A stretch of 64,000 bases of DNA from CAVRXQ01 sp963849105 (GTDB lineage Bacteria; Actinomycetota; Acidimicrobiia; Acidimicrobiales; Bog-793): positions 157,803-221,802 of the forward strand of contig CAWKGD010000002.1 in the NCBI GenBank assembly GCA_963849105.1, read 5' to 3'. Below, piece after piece: positions 55,043 to 62,415 of this stretch. Position 1 is the stretch's first letter, and each line of letters opens with the position of its first letter. The notes below the pieces were generated by a model that was not told where the DNA came from, did not search any database, and saw only the letters and a list, made by a program, of their open reading frames with translations. The position numbers and the translations under genes are program-made.

Positions 55043-55504
55043 GTGTTACAGCGAGAATCGATCGAACGTGACGTCGTGCAGGCTCTCTATGAATTCATCG
55101 CTGAATTCGCGTTCCGAATCGATTACCAGGACGGTTTGAGCGTGCCCGAGCTCTTTTGTCCGGACGGCTACTACGAATCGGACGGTCGTCGAGCCACTGG
55201 TCGGGACGCCATAAGAGCCGCGTACACAAAGCGCGCAGCTCTTGGACCACGAACGTCCCGTCACATATTTACGAATATCCGGGTTTCAAGAAGTGAAGAC
55301 GGCCAATACTCTGGAACCTCGCTGATGCTGTTATTCGCTGAGAATGGAGTTCCGCCACTCCCAGCCGTTCCTCTTTTGGTAGCTGACGTCAACGATCGCT
55401 ACGAAATTGTCGATGGAGAGGTGCTGTTGCATTCGCGAACCCTCAGCTCCGTATTTATACGGCCAGGTGTTGATCCTGTCCTTCCGCTTGGCGAGGGGAC
55501 GTGA
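55043..55504 (+). CDS. NTF2-fold (SnoaL-like) protein
   Basis: A 153-residue protein of the NTF2-like fold: ALYEFIAEFAFRIDYQDGLS, LFCPDGYYESDGRRATGRDA, and a C-terminal strand RTLSSVFIRPGVDP. It begins with GTG 55043. Members with this layout act as small isomerases or dehydratases, or as beta subunits of oxygenases; no partner oxygenase is seen. It follows the racemase-family gene by about 70 bases. Confidence 0.72.
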   Translation: MLQRESIERDVVQALYEFIAEFAFRIDYQDGLSVPELFCPDGYYESDGRRATGRDAIRAAYTKRAALGPRTSRHIFTNIRVSRSEDGQYSGTSLMLLFAENGVPPLPAVPLLVADVNDRYEIVDGEVLLHSRTLSSVFIRPGVDPVLPLGEGT

Positions 55505-55669
55505 GACGTCGTGTCCCCGCTGGCGATGGGGGCACTCTTTGACCAACTCGCCCAAAGTTCAGCCGAGCTGGCGTTTCGACTATCCGGCACATCCGGTGCT
55601 CTCGATCGCGAACATCAACACGAGTGACGCCGCAATGGAGTCCTGCAAAGAAGAAGGGGGTTGTCAGAA

Positions 55670-56188
55670 ATGAAGGAGACGATTGAGGAGCGGGTGAGAC
55701 GCCTCGAAGATTACGAAGCGATCAGGCGCACCTGGCACGATTATCTCTACGCACTTGATTCCTTGAATTGGGACGCGCTTTCGGAAGTGTTCACAGAGGA
55801 TGGCGCAGTCGAAATGGTTGGCTTAGATAGTTATCAGCCAGGCCAAGATCGAACTTACCGAGGCCGCAAGACAGTAATCGAGGACTTTTACGCACCTGTC
55901 ATGACTTCGACCGCGGCACCTCAAAACGGACTTTTTTACACGGGTCACCATGGGACAAACATGAGAATTGAGCTGGCCGGGGATATGGCCACCACTTCGG
56001 CATACTTCATTGAGATATTGGGGAACACACAATTGCTTGCAGGTACCTATCAGCACCGCATGAAGCGTGAAGCAGATCGTTGGCGAATCGCCTACTTGCG
56101 CATCGCAATTCGCTACCGCGCTGAGTTAACCGCGACGGACTTTGGTGGTCTATCGCTAGCTGACGTGCTCAATATGCCTGCCGTGTAG
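55670..56188 (+). CDS. NTF2-fold (SnoaL-like) protein
   Basis: A 172-residue protein with RLEDYEAIRRTWHDYLYALD, EVFTEDGAVEMVG, TYRGRKTVIEDFYAPV and a C-terminal RWRIAYLRIAIRYRAEL strand. It is paralogous to 36798-37328. ATG 55670 follows a GGGGG stretch; an earlier in-frame TTG is unnecessary. Three such proteins in one catabolic region suggest a common substrate class. Confidence 0.75.
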   Translation: MKETIEERVRRLEDYEAIRRTWHDYLYALDSLNWDALSEVFTEDGAVEMVGLDSYQPGQDRTYRGRKTVIEDFYAPVMTSTAAPQNGLFYTGHHGTNMRIELAGDMATTSAYFIEILGNTQLLAGTYQHRMKREADRWRIAYLRIAIRYRAELTATDFGGLSLADVLNMPAV

Positions 56189-56230
56189 TCGGGCGCTCGA
56201 ACAGCGGCGGATAAGGCTCAGGCAAAAGAA

Positions 56231-57022
56231 TCACTCGTCAGCGTTGTCGAGAAGTAGCGCCGCGCCTGATAGGCCCTCGCGAAGCGTGTGGAGATCTGAG
56301 CCGAGAACTAAGTACGTAGCGCCTGCAGTCCGCAACATCTCTGCATCCGATGTTGCGGACGCGTAAGCACCGAGCATGACTGAAGCGGTTTTCGCCACGC
56401 TCGCGATCTCCTTGATACGTTTAAGCACGATTGCATCGTTAAGCTGACCTGGCGCTCCGAGATCCACTGAAAGATCGCTGGTCCCTATGAAGATGACGTC
56501 TAGATAACGCGCAATATCGTTTAGTGGATCGTCCGTGCTTGCTGTTTCGATTTGTCCGATGACAAGAGAAGGGTTCGCCTTGACTGACTTCAGATAATCG
56601 ATTAAGGAAGTTTCACCATAGCGAGCTCCAGCCTGCATCGGACTAACGCTCCTAGCTCCGTCTGGCGGATATCGCATCGCGAGACGCAGCTGTTCCGCTT
56701 CTCGTACGGTGCGCACAGTTGAGAGTTGGATTCCAGAAGCTCCGGCCTCGAGAAGGCGATTGATGAGACCAGAATCAACTGTTGGTACTCGGACGAGTGT
56801 CGGAAGCGATATGGCGACACCATGCCGGATCGTCCTTGAGACGTCTGTGAAACTGAGTTGGCTGTGTTCGAAGTCGATGACCGCAAAATCGAAGCCACTT
56901 TGCGAGATCAGGTCGATGGACTCGACTCCAGCAAGTTTGATGAACGTGCCGAGTTGCTGCGAGCCGGCTCGAACCTGTCGAGTAAAGGTTGACTCGGATT
57001 CCGATAGGAGCGGATTACGCAT
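56231..57022 (-). CDS. HpcH/HpaI family aldolase
   Basis: A 263-residue class II (metal-dependent) aldolase of the HpcH/HpaI/citrate-lyase fold. Visible are FAVIDFEHSQL (His base), TLVRVPTVDS, GIQLSTVRTVREAEQL with ligand context, RYPPDGARSV and GQIETASTDDP carrying the metal-binding Glu. It would split a 2-keto-3-deoxy sugar acid or a hydroxy-keto acid into pyruvate plus an aldehyde, the expected step after the racemase-family dehydratases. It is read opposite to the genes before it. Confidence 0.88.
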   Translation of the reverse strand: MRNPLLSESESTFTRQVRAGSQQLGTFIKLAGVESIDLISQSGFDFAVIDFEHSQLSFTDVSRTIRHGVAISLPTLVRVPTVDSGLINRLLEAGASGIQLSTVRTVREAEQLRLAMRYPPDGARSVSPMQAGARYGETSLIDYLKSVKANPSLVIGQIETASTDDPLNDIARYLDVIFIGTSDLSVDLGAPGQLNDAIVLKRIKEIASVAKTASVMLGAYASATSDAEMLRTAGATYLVLGSDLHTLREGLSGAALLLDNADE

Positions 57023-57157
57023 TTGGATAGCGCGCTAGGAATCGATCATGGGATAGTCGAAAATTCCATCAGCTTGTCCGGCACCGTGGCTTCGAATCGG
57101 GATTGGTACGGAGAACAAGGAATCCGCTCGTTAATCCGCCACGAATGTGGACGCGTG

Positions 57158-57580
57158 TCACGTCCCTTTCGGTGGCGAGGTACTCGCTTTGCGCGACGCC
57201 AAGGAATCTGGCTTAGTCGCCATCCACTCGAGGAGATGGGAGTAATCTGAGCGCGCGGGTGCGAAGATGTCGAGGTTCTGGATGGTGTCGTCACCTCTTG
57301 GCTCTATCCAATGTTGCTCGCCGGCAGGAATAAGCATTACCGATCCGGGTCCCACCTCATAACTGGCGTTTCCAACGTGATAGATCGCGTGACCTTCCAA
57401 AATTAGTGCAATTTGGTCGAATGTTTCATGTACGTGAGGGGCGACATCCATTGACGGTTCGACTTCGTTCAAAACGAGCGTGACGTATTCGGTTCCGAAC
57501 GCGCGTCGACGGACACCTCTCCGAACTAGTTCTTGAGGGATGCTGTCCCATGTAGTTACAAGAACTTCGCGCCGTTTCAC
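57158..57580 (-). CDS. Cupin-domain protein
   Basis: A 140-residue single cupin: HVHETFDQIALILEGHAIYH gives the first metal motif (two His and a Glu), and GPGSVMLIPAGEQHWIEP the second with its His. All four expected ligands are present, unlike the cupin at 44071. The start is GTG 57580 (VKRREVLVTTWDSIPQ) because GGGAGGAG lies 11 bases before it; the longer upstream frame is not similar to cupins. It is divergent from the mycofactocin cluster. Function unknown. Confidence 0.75.
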   Translation of the reverse strand: MKRREVLVTTWDSIPQELVRRGVRRRAFGTEYVTLVLNEVEPSMDVAPHVHETFDQIALILEGHAIYHVGNASYEVGPGSVMLIPAGEQHWIEPRGDDTIQNLDIFAPARSDYSHLLEWMATKPDSLASRKASTSPPKGT

Positions 57581-57908
57581 TGCGAGATTGACTCCTCCCG
57601 CTTGGCAAATTACCGACGACCTGCCGATCACCGAAGTTGATTTGAGCTCTATGCGTGAACATACGTAGTCTAGATCTTTTAACACCCCAATGCAGCAGCG
57701 AATGTATCTGGCGTCCAGTGAGCAACTGTTTTGCCGACGTTTCTCTATCCACATTTCGGGGTCCGGGGCATCAAAACGTATCCGAGGCATCAAAACGTAA
57801 CTGACTCAAAGGCTCGAAACGAGCTAAAGTCTTCCCAGACTTGAGCCTGTATGTTGGTGTTAACCTATTAGCGAATAGAGCCCCGAACGGAGCCAGTGAG
57901 GAAGCAGC
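57581..57908. other. Divergent region upstream of mftA
   Basis: No gene. It should contain promoters for the cupin (left) and mft operon (right). A pair of direct repeats at 57767-57799 and a short CTCG/CGAG inverted repeat near 57812-57822 are the notable sequence elements. Confidence 0.45.
57767..57799 (+). repeat. Direct repeat upstream of mftA
   Basis: GGCATCAAAACGTA occurs at 57767-57780 and again at 57786-57799, 19 bases apart start to start, about 110-140 bases before mftA. Two copies in phase with two helical turns look like a regulator site. No mftR gene is in the window, so the binding protein is unknown. Confidence 0.55.
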
Positions 57909-58046
57909 GTGAGAGATAGAAATGAGAAACTTCAAGAATTCGAAAGTTCAGAGGCGCAAGATAATCCTGAAGCTGAGGAATCGTTGATTGAGGAAGATAT
58001 AATCGTTGAGGATGTAAGCATCGATGGGATGTGCGGCGTTTACTGA
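57909..58046 (+). CDS. mftA: Mycofactocin precursor peptide MftA
   Basis: A 45-residue acidic peptide that begins with GTG 57909 (RDRNEKLQEFESSEAQ) and ends VEDVSIDGMCGVY followed by TGA 58044-58046. The invariant C-terminal IDGMCGVY is diagnostic of MftA. In mycofactocin biosynthesis the terminal Val-Tyr is decarboxylated and cross-linked by MftC with MftB as chaperone, then released by MftE. The GAGGAAG before the GTG is a ribosome site. The last 23 bases overlap the start of the next gene in another frame, so translation is probably coupled. Confidence 0.93.
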   Translation: MRDRNEKLQEFESSEAQDNPEAEESLIEEDIIVEDVSIDGMCGVY

Positions 58047-59574
58047 CGCGGGTAGTCGAAGGCAAAGCCGGGATGGCTTTTCGAGAGACTTAGGAGAACT
58101 GCACTTACATCCCGAAGTCGCGGTCCGAGTGGAGCCGTTTGGTGTGCTGCTTTATCACTACGGAACCAGGCGTCTGGCGTTCGCCCACGGCCGAAAGCTG
58201 GGGGAACTCGTAACGTCGCTGCGAGTGAGCTCTGATCTTGCCTCTGCTGTTGCCGCTGTTGGAATCTCGGACAGCGAACTCGGTGCATACACGAGTGCTT
58301 TGGAATCTCTCGTCGCTCGAGGGATGCTTGTTGTTGGTCAGAAAGCCGGCGCAGAAAAGCGCTTGTCATCGTCGAATGCTCAAGCGCGAGTTGCTCCTGC
58401 GCGAGGTTCCATGATCGGTCTTTCCAGCTCTCGTAATGCTCGTCTCGCTCGCGGCCTCGGATCACCGATCTGTTTGACTTGGGAGCTGACCTACGGTTGC
58501 AACCTTGCTTGCGTCCACTGCCTTTCGAGTTCTGGACGACGTGACCCTAGTGAACTAACGACGCCTGAAGCGATGTCACTTATCGACGACCTCGCTGAGA
58601 TGAAGGTCTTCTATGTCAATATCGGTGGAGGAGAACCGACAATTCGTCGCGACTTTTGGGATCTCGTTGAATATGCGACGTCGCGGCGAGTAGGAGTCAA
58701 ATTCTCGACTAACGGCTCGCGGATTACTCCGAAGAACGCAGAGGTCGTAGCTGGCAACGACTATGTGGATGTGCAGGTATCGATAGATGGTAGCTCTGCA
58801 CGCGAGAACGACGCAGTGCGAGGCATCGGATCGTTCGACTGCGCTGTGCGAGCCCTGCGATTGCTCGAAGCTGCCGGTGCGCGCAATTTGAAGCTGTCTG
58901 TCGTCGTTAACCGACACAATGTCAGACAGCTCGACGCATTGAAGGCGCTTGCCAAACAACATGGCGCCCAACTTCGAGTGACGAGGATGCGTCCATCGGG
59001 TAGAGCCGTCGATAGTTGGGAATCGCTTCGGCTCAGCGCGGACCAACAGCGACAACTGTATGAATGGCTCCTCGCGCAGGGCGAGGAAGTTTTGACTGGC
59101 GATTCGTTCTTCCATCTTGCGGGCTTTGGAGCACCGCTGCCGGGTATGAACATGTGTGGCGCTGGGCGCATCGTCTGTCTAATCGATCCGATTGGAGACG
59201 TCTTCGCGTGTCCGTTTGCAATTCATGAGTCCCTTCGAGCGGGCAACATCAGGGACGCGGGAGGCTTCGGTCGAATCTGGGGGGAGTCGGAGCTCTTCGC
59301 GCAACTGCGCAGACCTCGCGTTGGCGGAGCGTGCACATCCTGCGGGGCGCTGAATTCGTGCGGCGGTGGTTGTATGGCAGCCAAGTTTTTTACCGGGCTG
59401 CCTGTCGAAGGCCCCGACCCTGAATGCGTCATGGGTCACGGCGAAAAGGCGCTGGCATCGATAAACAGTCGGGAACTACCACGTCCGAGTTCGGATCATT
59501 CGCGCCACGCTCAGGAGAAGGCTGTCGCCGTCGATGTGCCACCTCCGACCTACCGGCGGTTTCGCACGGCGTGA
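58024..59574 (+). CDS. mftC: MftB-MftC fusion: peptide chaperone plus radical SAM/SPASM maturase
   Basis: A 516-residue single frame with two modules. Residues about 19-103 match MftB, a PqqD-like peptide-recognition domain (ELHLHPEVAVRVEPFG, LYHYGTRRLAF). After a Ser/Arg-rich linker (about 104-140), MftC starts: RLARGLGSPICLTWELTYG with the radical SAM cysteines Cys159, Cys163 and Cys166, FYVNIGGGEPT, and the SPASM cysteines in NMCGAGRIVC, FACPFAI, TSCGALNSCGGGC and DPECVMGHG. MftC performs the oxidative decarboxylation and C-C bond formation on MftA. MftB and MftC are normally separate genes; here no stop or restart separates them. ATG 58024 lies inside mftA; no later start would keep the MftB domain whole. 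Confidence 0.92.
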   Translation: MGCAAFTDAGSRRQSRDGFSRDLGELHLHPEVAVRVEPFGVLLYHYGTRRLAFAHGRKLGELVTSLRVSSDLASAVAAVGISDSELGAYTSALESLVARGMLVVGQKAGAEKRLSSSNAQARVAPARGSMIGLSSSRNARLARGLGSPICLTWELTYGCNLACVHCLSSSGRRDPSELTTPEAMSLIDDLAEMKVFYVNIGGGEPTIRRDFWDLVEYATSRRVGVKFSTNGSRITPKNAEVVAGNDYVDVQVSIDGSSARENDAVRGIGSFDCAVRALRLLEAAGARNLKLSVVVNRHNVRQLDALKALAKQHGAQLRVTRMRPSGRAVDSWESLRLSADQQRQLYEWLLAQGEEVLTGDSFFHLAGFGAPLPGMNMCGAGRIVCLIDPIGDVFACPFAIHESLRAGNIRDAGGFGRIWGESELFAQLRRPRVGGACTSCGALNSCGGGCMAAKFFTGLPVEGPDPECVMGHGEKALASINSRELPRPSSDHSRHAQEKAVAVDVPPPTYRRFRTA

Positions 59575-59630
59575 TGTGACTATGGACAATCGAATCCCTA
59601 GCGCGATCCGAAGGACACGGAAGCGCTGAA

Positions 59631-60815
59631 ATGCGAACTCGATGGTTTGAGACGGTCGCCGCCGCGCAACGTCGCGCGCAATCGCGTCTTCCTCCGTCAG
59701 TTTACCGGGCAATACTCGCCGGAACTGAGAAGGGCCTCTCCTACAAAGACAACGTAGAGGCATTCGATGAGATTCAGATGATTCCTCATGTCGCTGATCT
59801 CGGCGTAGTGAGAGATCTCCAGACGACCTTTATGGGTCAAGAGATCGCCATGCCAGTCGTGATCTCTCCCACTGGCGTGCAGGCTGTGCATCCTCTGGGG
59901 GAAGTCGCGGTCGCTCGGGCAGCGGCGTCTCGTGGCACCGTGATGGCTCTGAGCTCGTTCGCCAGCAAACCCATTGAGGATGTGATCAAGGCGAACCCAA
60001 GAACGGTGTTCCAGATGTATTGGCTCGGCGACAAGGGCTTCATGTTGGGCCTGATCGAGCGTGCGAAGGCCGCCGGTGCTGTCGGCTTGATTCTTACGCT
60101 CGATTGGTCATTCTCCCATCACCGGGACTGGGGGAGTCCGTTTATTCCTGTGCGGCTCGACTTGAGATCGATGATCCGACTCGCGCCCGAAGCGTTACGC
60201 AGACCCTCTTGGCTTTTTGAGTACGTGAAGACCGGGCGGCCTCCTAGATTGATCACGCCGAACCTCGCGCTGGCCGGTTCACCGCCACCGACGTTCTTCA
60301 GTGCTTACGGGGAGTGGATGCAAACCCCTCCGGCTCGGTGGACGGACATTACGTGGTTGCGGGAGCAATGGATCGGCCCGCTGATGCTTAAGGGCATCGG
60401 CAGTCCTGAAGATGCGCGCCGAGCCGTGGATTGCGGTGCGACGGCGATTTCGGTTTCCAACCACGGAGGAAACAACATTGACGGCACGCCGGCGCCGGCG
60501 CGCCTCTTACCTGCCATTCAGGAGGCGGTGGGAAAGGAAGTCGAGATCGTTCTAGACGGAGGGATCCGGCGAGGAAGTGATGTCGTGAAGGCGATAGCGC
60601 TCGGTGCTCGCAGCGTCATGATTGGTCGTGCCTCATTGTGGGGGCTTGCAGCTAACGGTCAAGCTGGGGTTGAAAATGTGCTTGAAATCCTTCGAGATGG
60701 GATTGAAAGTACGCTCCGCGCTCTTGGCCGGACTTCGATTCACGAAATTTCGCAAGACGATGTGCTGCTGTCGCCTTGTTTCGTTCGATCGCGAAACCCA
60801 CACAAGACAACATGA
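59631..60815 (+). CDS. mftD: Mycofactocin system FMN dehydrogenase MftD
   Basis: A 394-residue FMN-dependent 2-hydroxyacid dehydrogenase-like protein. Typical elements are MPVVISPTGVQAVHPLGEVA, FQMYWLGDKG, LMLKGIGSPEDARRAVDCGA, SNHGGNNIDGTPA and the phosphate-binding LDGGIRRGSDVVKAIALGA. In mycofactocin assembly MftD oxidatively deaminates the intermediate made by MftE to give the redox-active premycofactocin. The gene follows the mftB/C fusion by about 57 bases and overlaps mftE at its stop. Confidence 0.93.
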   Translation: MRTRWFETVAAAQRRAQSRLPPSVYRAILAGTEKGLSYKDNVEAFDEIQMIPHVADLGVVRDLQTTFMGQEIAMPVVISPTGVQAVHPLGEVAVARAAASRGTVMALSSFASKPIEDVIKANPRTVFQMYWLGDKGFMLGLIERAKAAGAVGLILTLDWSFSHHRDWGSPFIPVRLDLRSMIRLAPEALRRPSWLFEYVKTGRPPRLITPNLALAGSPPPTFFSAYGEWMQTPPARWTDITWLREQWIGPLMLKGIGSPEDARRAVDCGATAISVSNHGGNNIDGTPAPARLLPAIQEAVGKEVEIVLDGGIRRGSDVVKAIALGARSVMIGRASLWGLAANGQAGVENVLEILRDGIESTLRALGRTSIHEISQDDVLLSPCFVRSRNPHKTT

Positions 60816-61636
60816 GTAACCATGATCGCAGCGAGCTGCGAGATTCAAGATCGATCGGATCCCATGCGAGCTGGGTCGACATCGCACAGTTGATGGGAGG
60901 GCGCCCTCTCGAATTGTTCGCGGTGGCCCTTGGGAGCTGGGAGCAACATGGACCGCACCTTCCGTTTAACGTCGACACCGTTGTTGCCGACCAAGTCGTT
61001 TGTGAGTTGTCTCAACTCAGTCGCACCATGATCGGACCTGCGCTTCCGTATGGGGCAAGTGACGAACATAGGGACTTTCCGGGAACGGTGTCGATTGGCC
61101 AGGATGCGCTTGCCGGGGTGCTTGTCGCGATTGGTCGCTCGGCGGCGAGATTTTGCAAAAAGGTTCTTTTCGTGTGCGGGCATGGTGGCAATGTCGACGG
61201 GCTGATGCGTGCAACTATTCGACTTCGCCGAGAGGACATTGACGCCGCGTGGTGGCTTTGCATCACATCTGGAGCTGATGCACACGCTGGCCATGCCGAG
61301 ACATCGATGATGCTCGCAATCTGTCCCTCACTTGTTGATGCGTCCCGGTTTCAGCAGGGAAACACGGATCCCATCGATGAATTGATGCCTGCCTTGCGTA
61401 CCCACGGCTTGGCGCCGGTGTCTTCGAATGGCGTTCTCGGAGATCCAAGAGGCGCAACAGCAACGACTGGCTCGGAACTAATCGCGTGGCACCGACGACA
61501 GCTCCGCATGGCCGCGACTGAATGGCTTGTTGACAAGCGCGGGTGTCTTTTGCGCTCCCACCATGCCGAGAAGCATGCCAATAAGGCGGGCCTGCGGCGT
61601 TCTTCGCTCGAGAACCGTCCTGTTCACAGACCTTGA
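60812..61636 (+). CDS. mftE: Mycofactocin peptidase MftE (creatininase family)
   Basis: A 274-residue creatininase-fold metallopeptidase. GSWEQHGPHLPFNVDTVVAD carries the Glu, His and Asp metal ligands, and VCGHGGNVDGL and GADAHAGHAETS follow. MftE cleaves the modified C-terminal dipeptide from MftA. ATG 60812 overlaps the mftD stop as ATGA and is preferred to an earlier in-frame ATG inside mftD. Its stop overlaps the next gene as TTGA. Confidence 0.92.
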   Translation: MSNHDRSELRDSRSIGSHASWVDIAQLMGGRPLELFAVALGSWEQHGPHLPFNVDTVVADQVVCELSQLSRTMIGPALPYGASDEHRDFPGTVSIGQDALAGVLVAIGRSAARFCKKVLFVCGHGGNVDGLMRATIRLRREDIDAAWWLCITSGADAHAGHAETSMMLAICPSLVDASRFQQGNTDPIDELMPALRTHGLAPVSSNGVLGDPRGATATTGSELIAWHRRQLRMAATEWLVDKRGCLLRSHHAEKHANKAGLRRSSLENRPVHRP

Positions 61637-62415
61637 CCCGCGTCGCCGTCGTGACAGGTGCTGCCCGAGGCATCGGCGCCGCTTCGGTTCGGCGTCTTGC
61701 CCGGGCGAAGTGGGCCGTTGTGGCGGTTGACGTCTGCAAGGATGACCCTGGGATCCGTTACCCCCTCGCATCTCGCCAAGATATGGATCAACTTGTCGAG
61801 GAATGCGGCGAGAACGTCGTTCCAATAATCGGCGACGTTCGGGATCTTGAAACCTTGGTAGAAGCAGTGTCATGTGCCAAAGAGCGATTCGGTGGACTCG
61901 ACGCTGCTATTGGCGCGGCTGGAATCATTCTCGGTGGCGACTCATTTTGGACTGGTGAGCCCCGCGAGTTAGACATCCTGTTTGACGTGAATGTTCGTGG
62001 CGTTGCGAATCTCGCCCGCACCGCGATTCCCGCTCTACTCGAGCGACCCTCGCCACGTAGCGGGAGATTCATTGTCATTGCGTCGGGCGCGGCCCACACT
62101 GGCTTGCCCCGTCTCGCCGCGTATTGCGCGTCGAAGCACGCGGTGCTCGGTCTGGTTCGAGGCTTGTCACGGGACTTAGCAACCACGGGCATTACGTCCA
62201 ACGTCGTATCGCCCGGCTCCACTCGCACGGCAATGCTCGAGGAATCAGCGCGGCTTTATGAATTAGCTGATCTCGAAACATTCTCCGAACATCAGTCGGT
62301 GGGTCGCATTATCGAACCCGAAGAGATCGCTGAATCCATCGCGTGGCTCGTTAGCGAGCATTCTTCCGCAGTTAACGGCGCGGAGATCCGAGTCGACGGT
62401 GGTTTCATCGGTTGA
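61633..62415 (+). CDS. Mycofactocin-associated short-chain dehydrogenase/reductase
   Basis: A 260-residue SDR with VVTGAARGIGAASV, IGAAG (for NNAG), VIASGAAHTG, YCASKHAVLGL and a C-terminal GAEIRVDGGFIG. It carries the insertion (after KDDPGIRYPLASRQDMD) seen in SDRs linked to mycofactocin that hold their nicotinamide tightly. Its place between mftE and mftF, with TTGA overlaps on both sides, supports a function tied to mycofactocin redox cycling. Substrate unknown. The start is TTG 61633. Confidence 0.88.
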   Translation: MTRVAVVTGAARGIGAASVRRLARAKWAVVAVDVCKDDPGIRYPLASRQDMDQLVEECGENVVPIIGDVRDLETLVEAVSCAKERFGGLDAAIGAAGIILGGDSFWTGEPRELDILFDVNVRGVANLARTAIPALLERPSPRSGRFIVIASGAAHTGLPRLAAYCASKHAVLGLVRGLSRDLATTGITSNVVSPGSTRTAMLEESARLYELADLETFSEHQSVGRIIEPEEIAESIAWLVSEHSSAVNGAEIRVDGGFIG

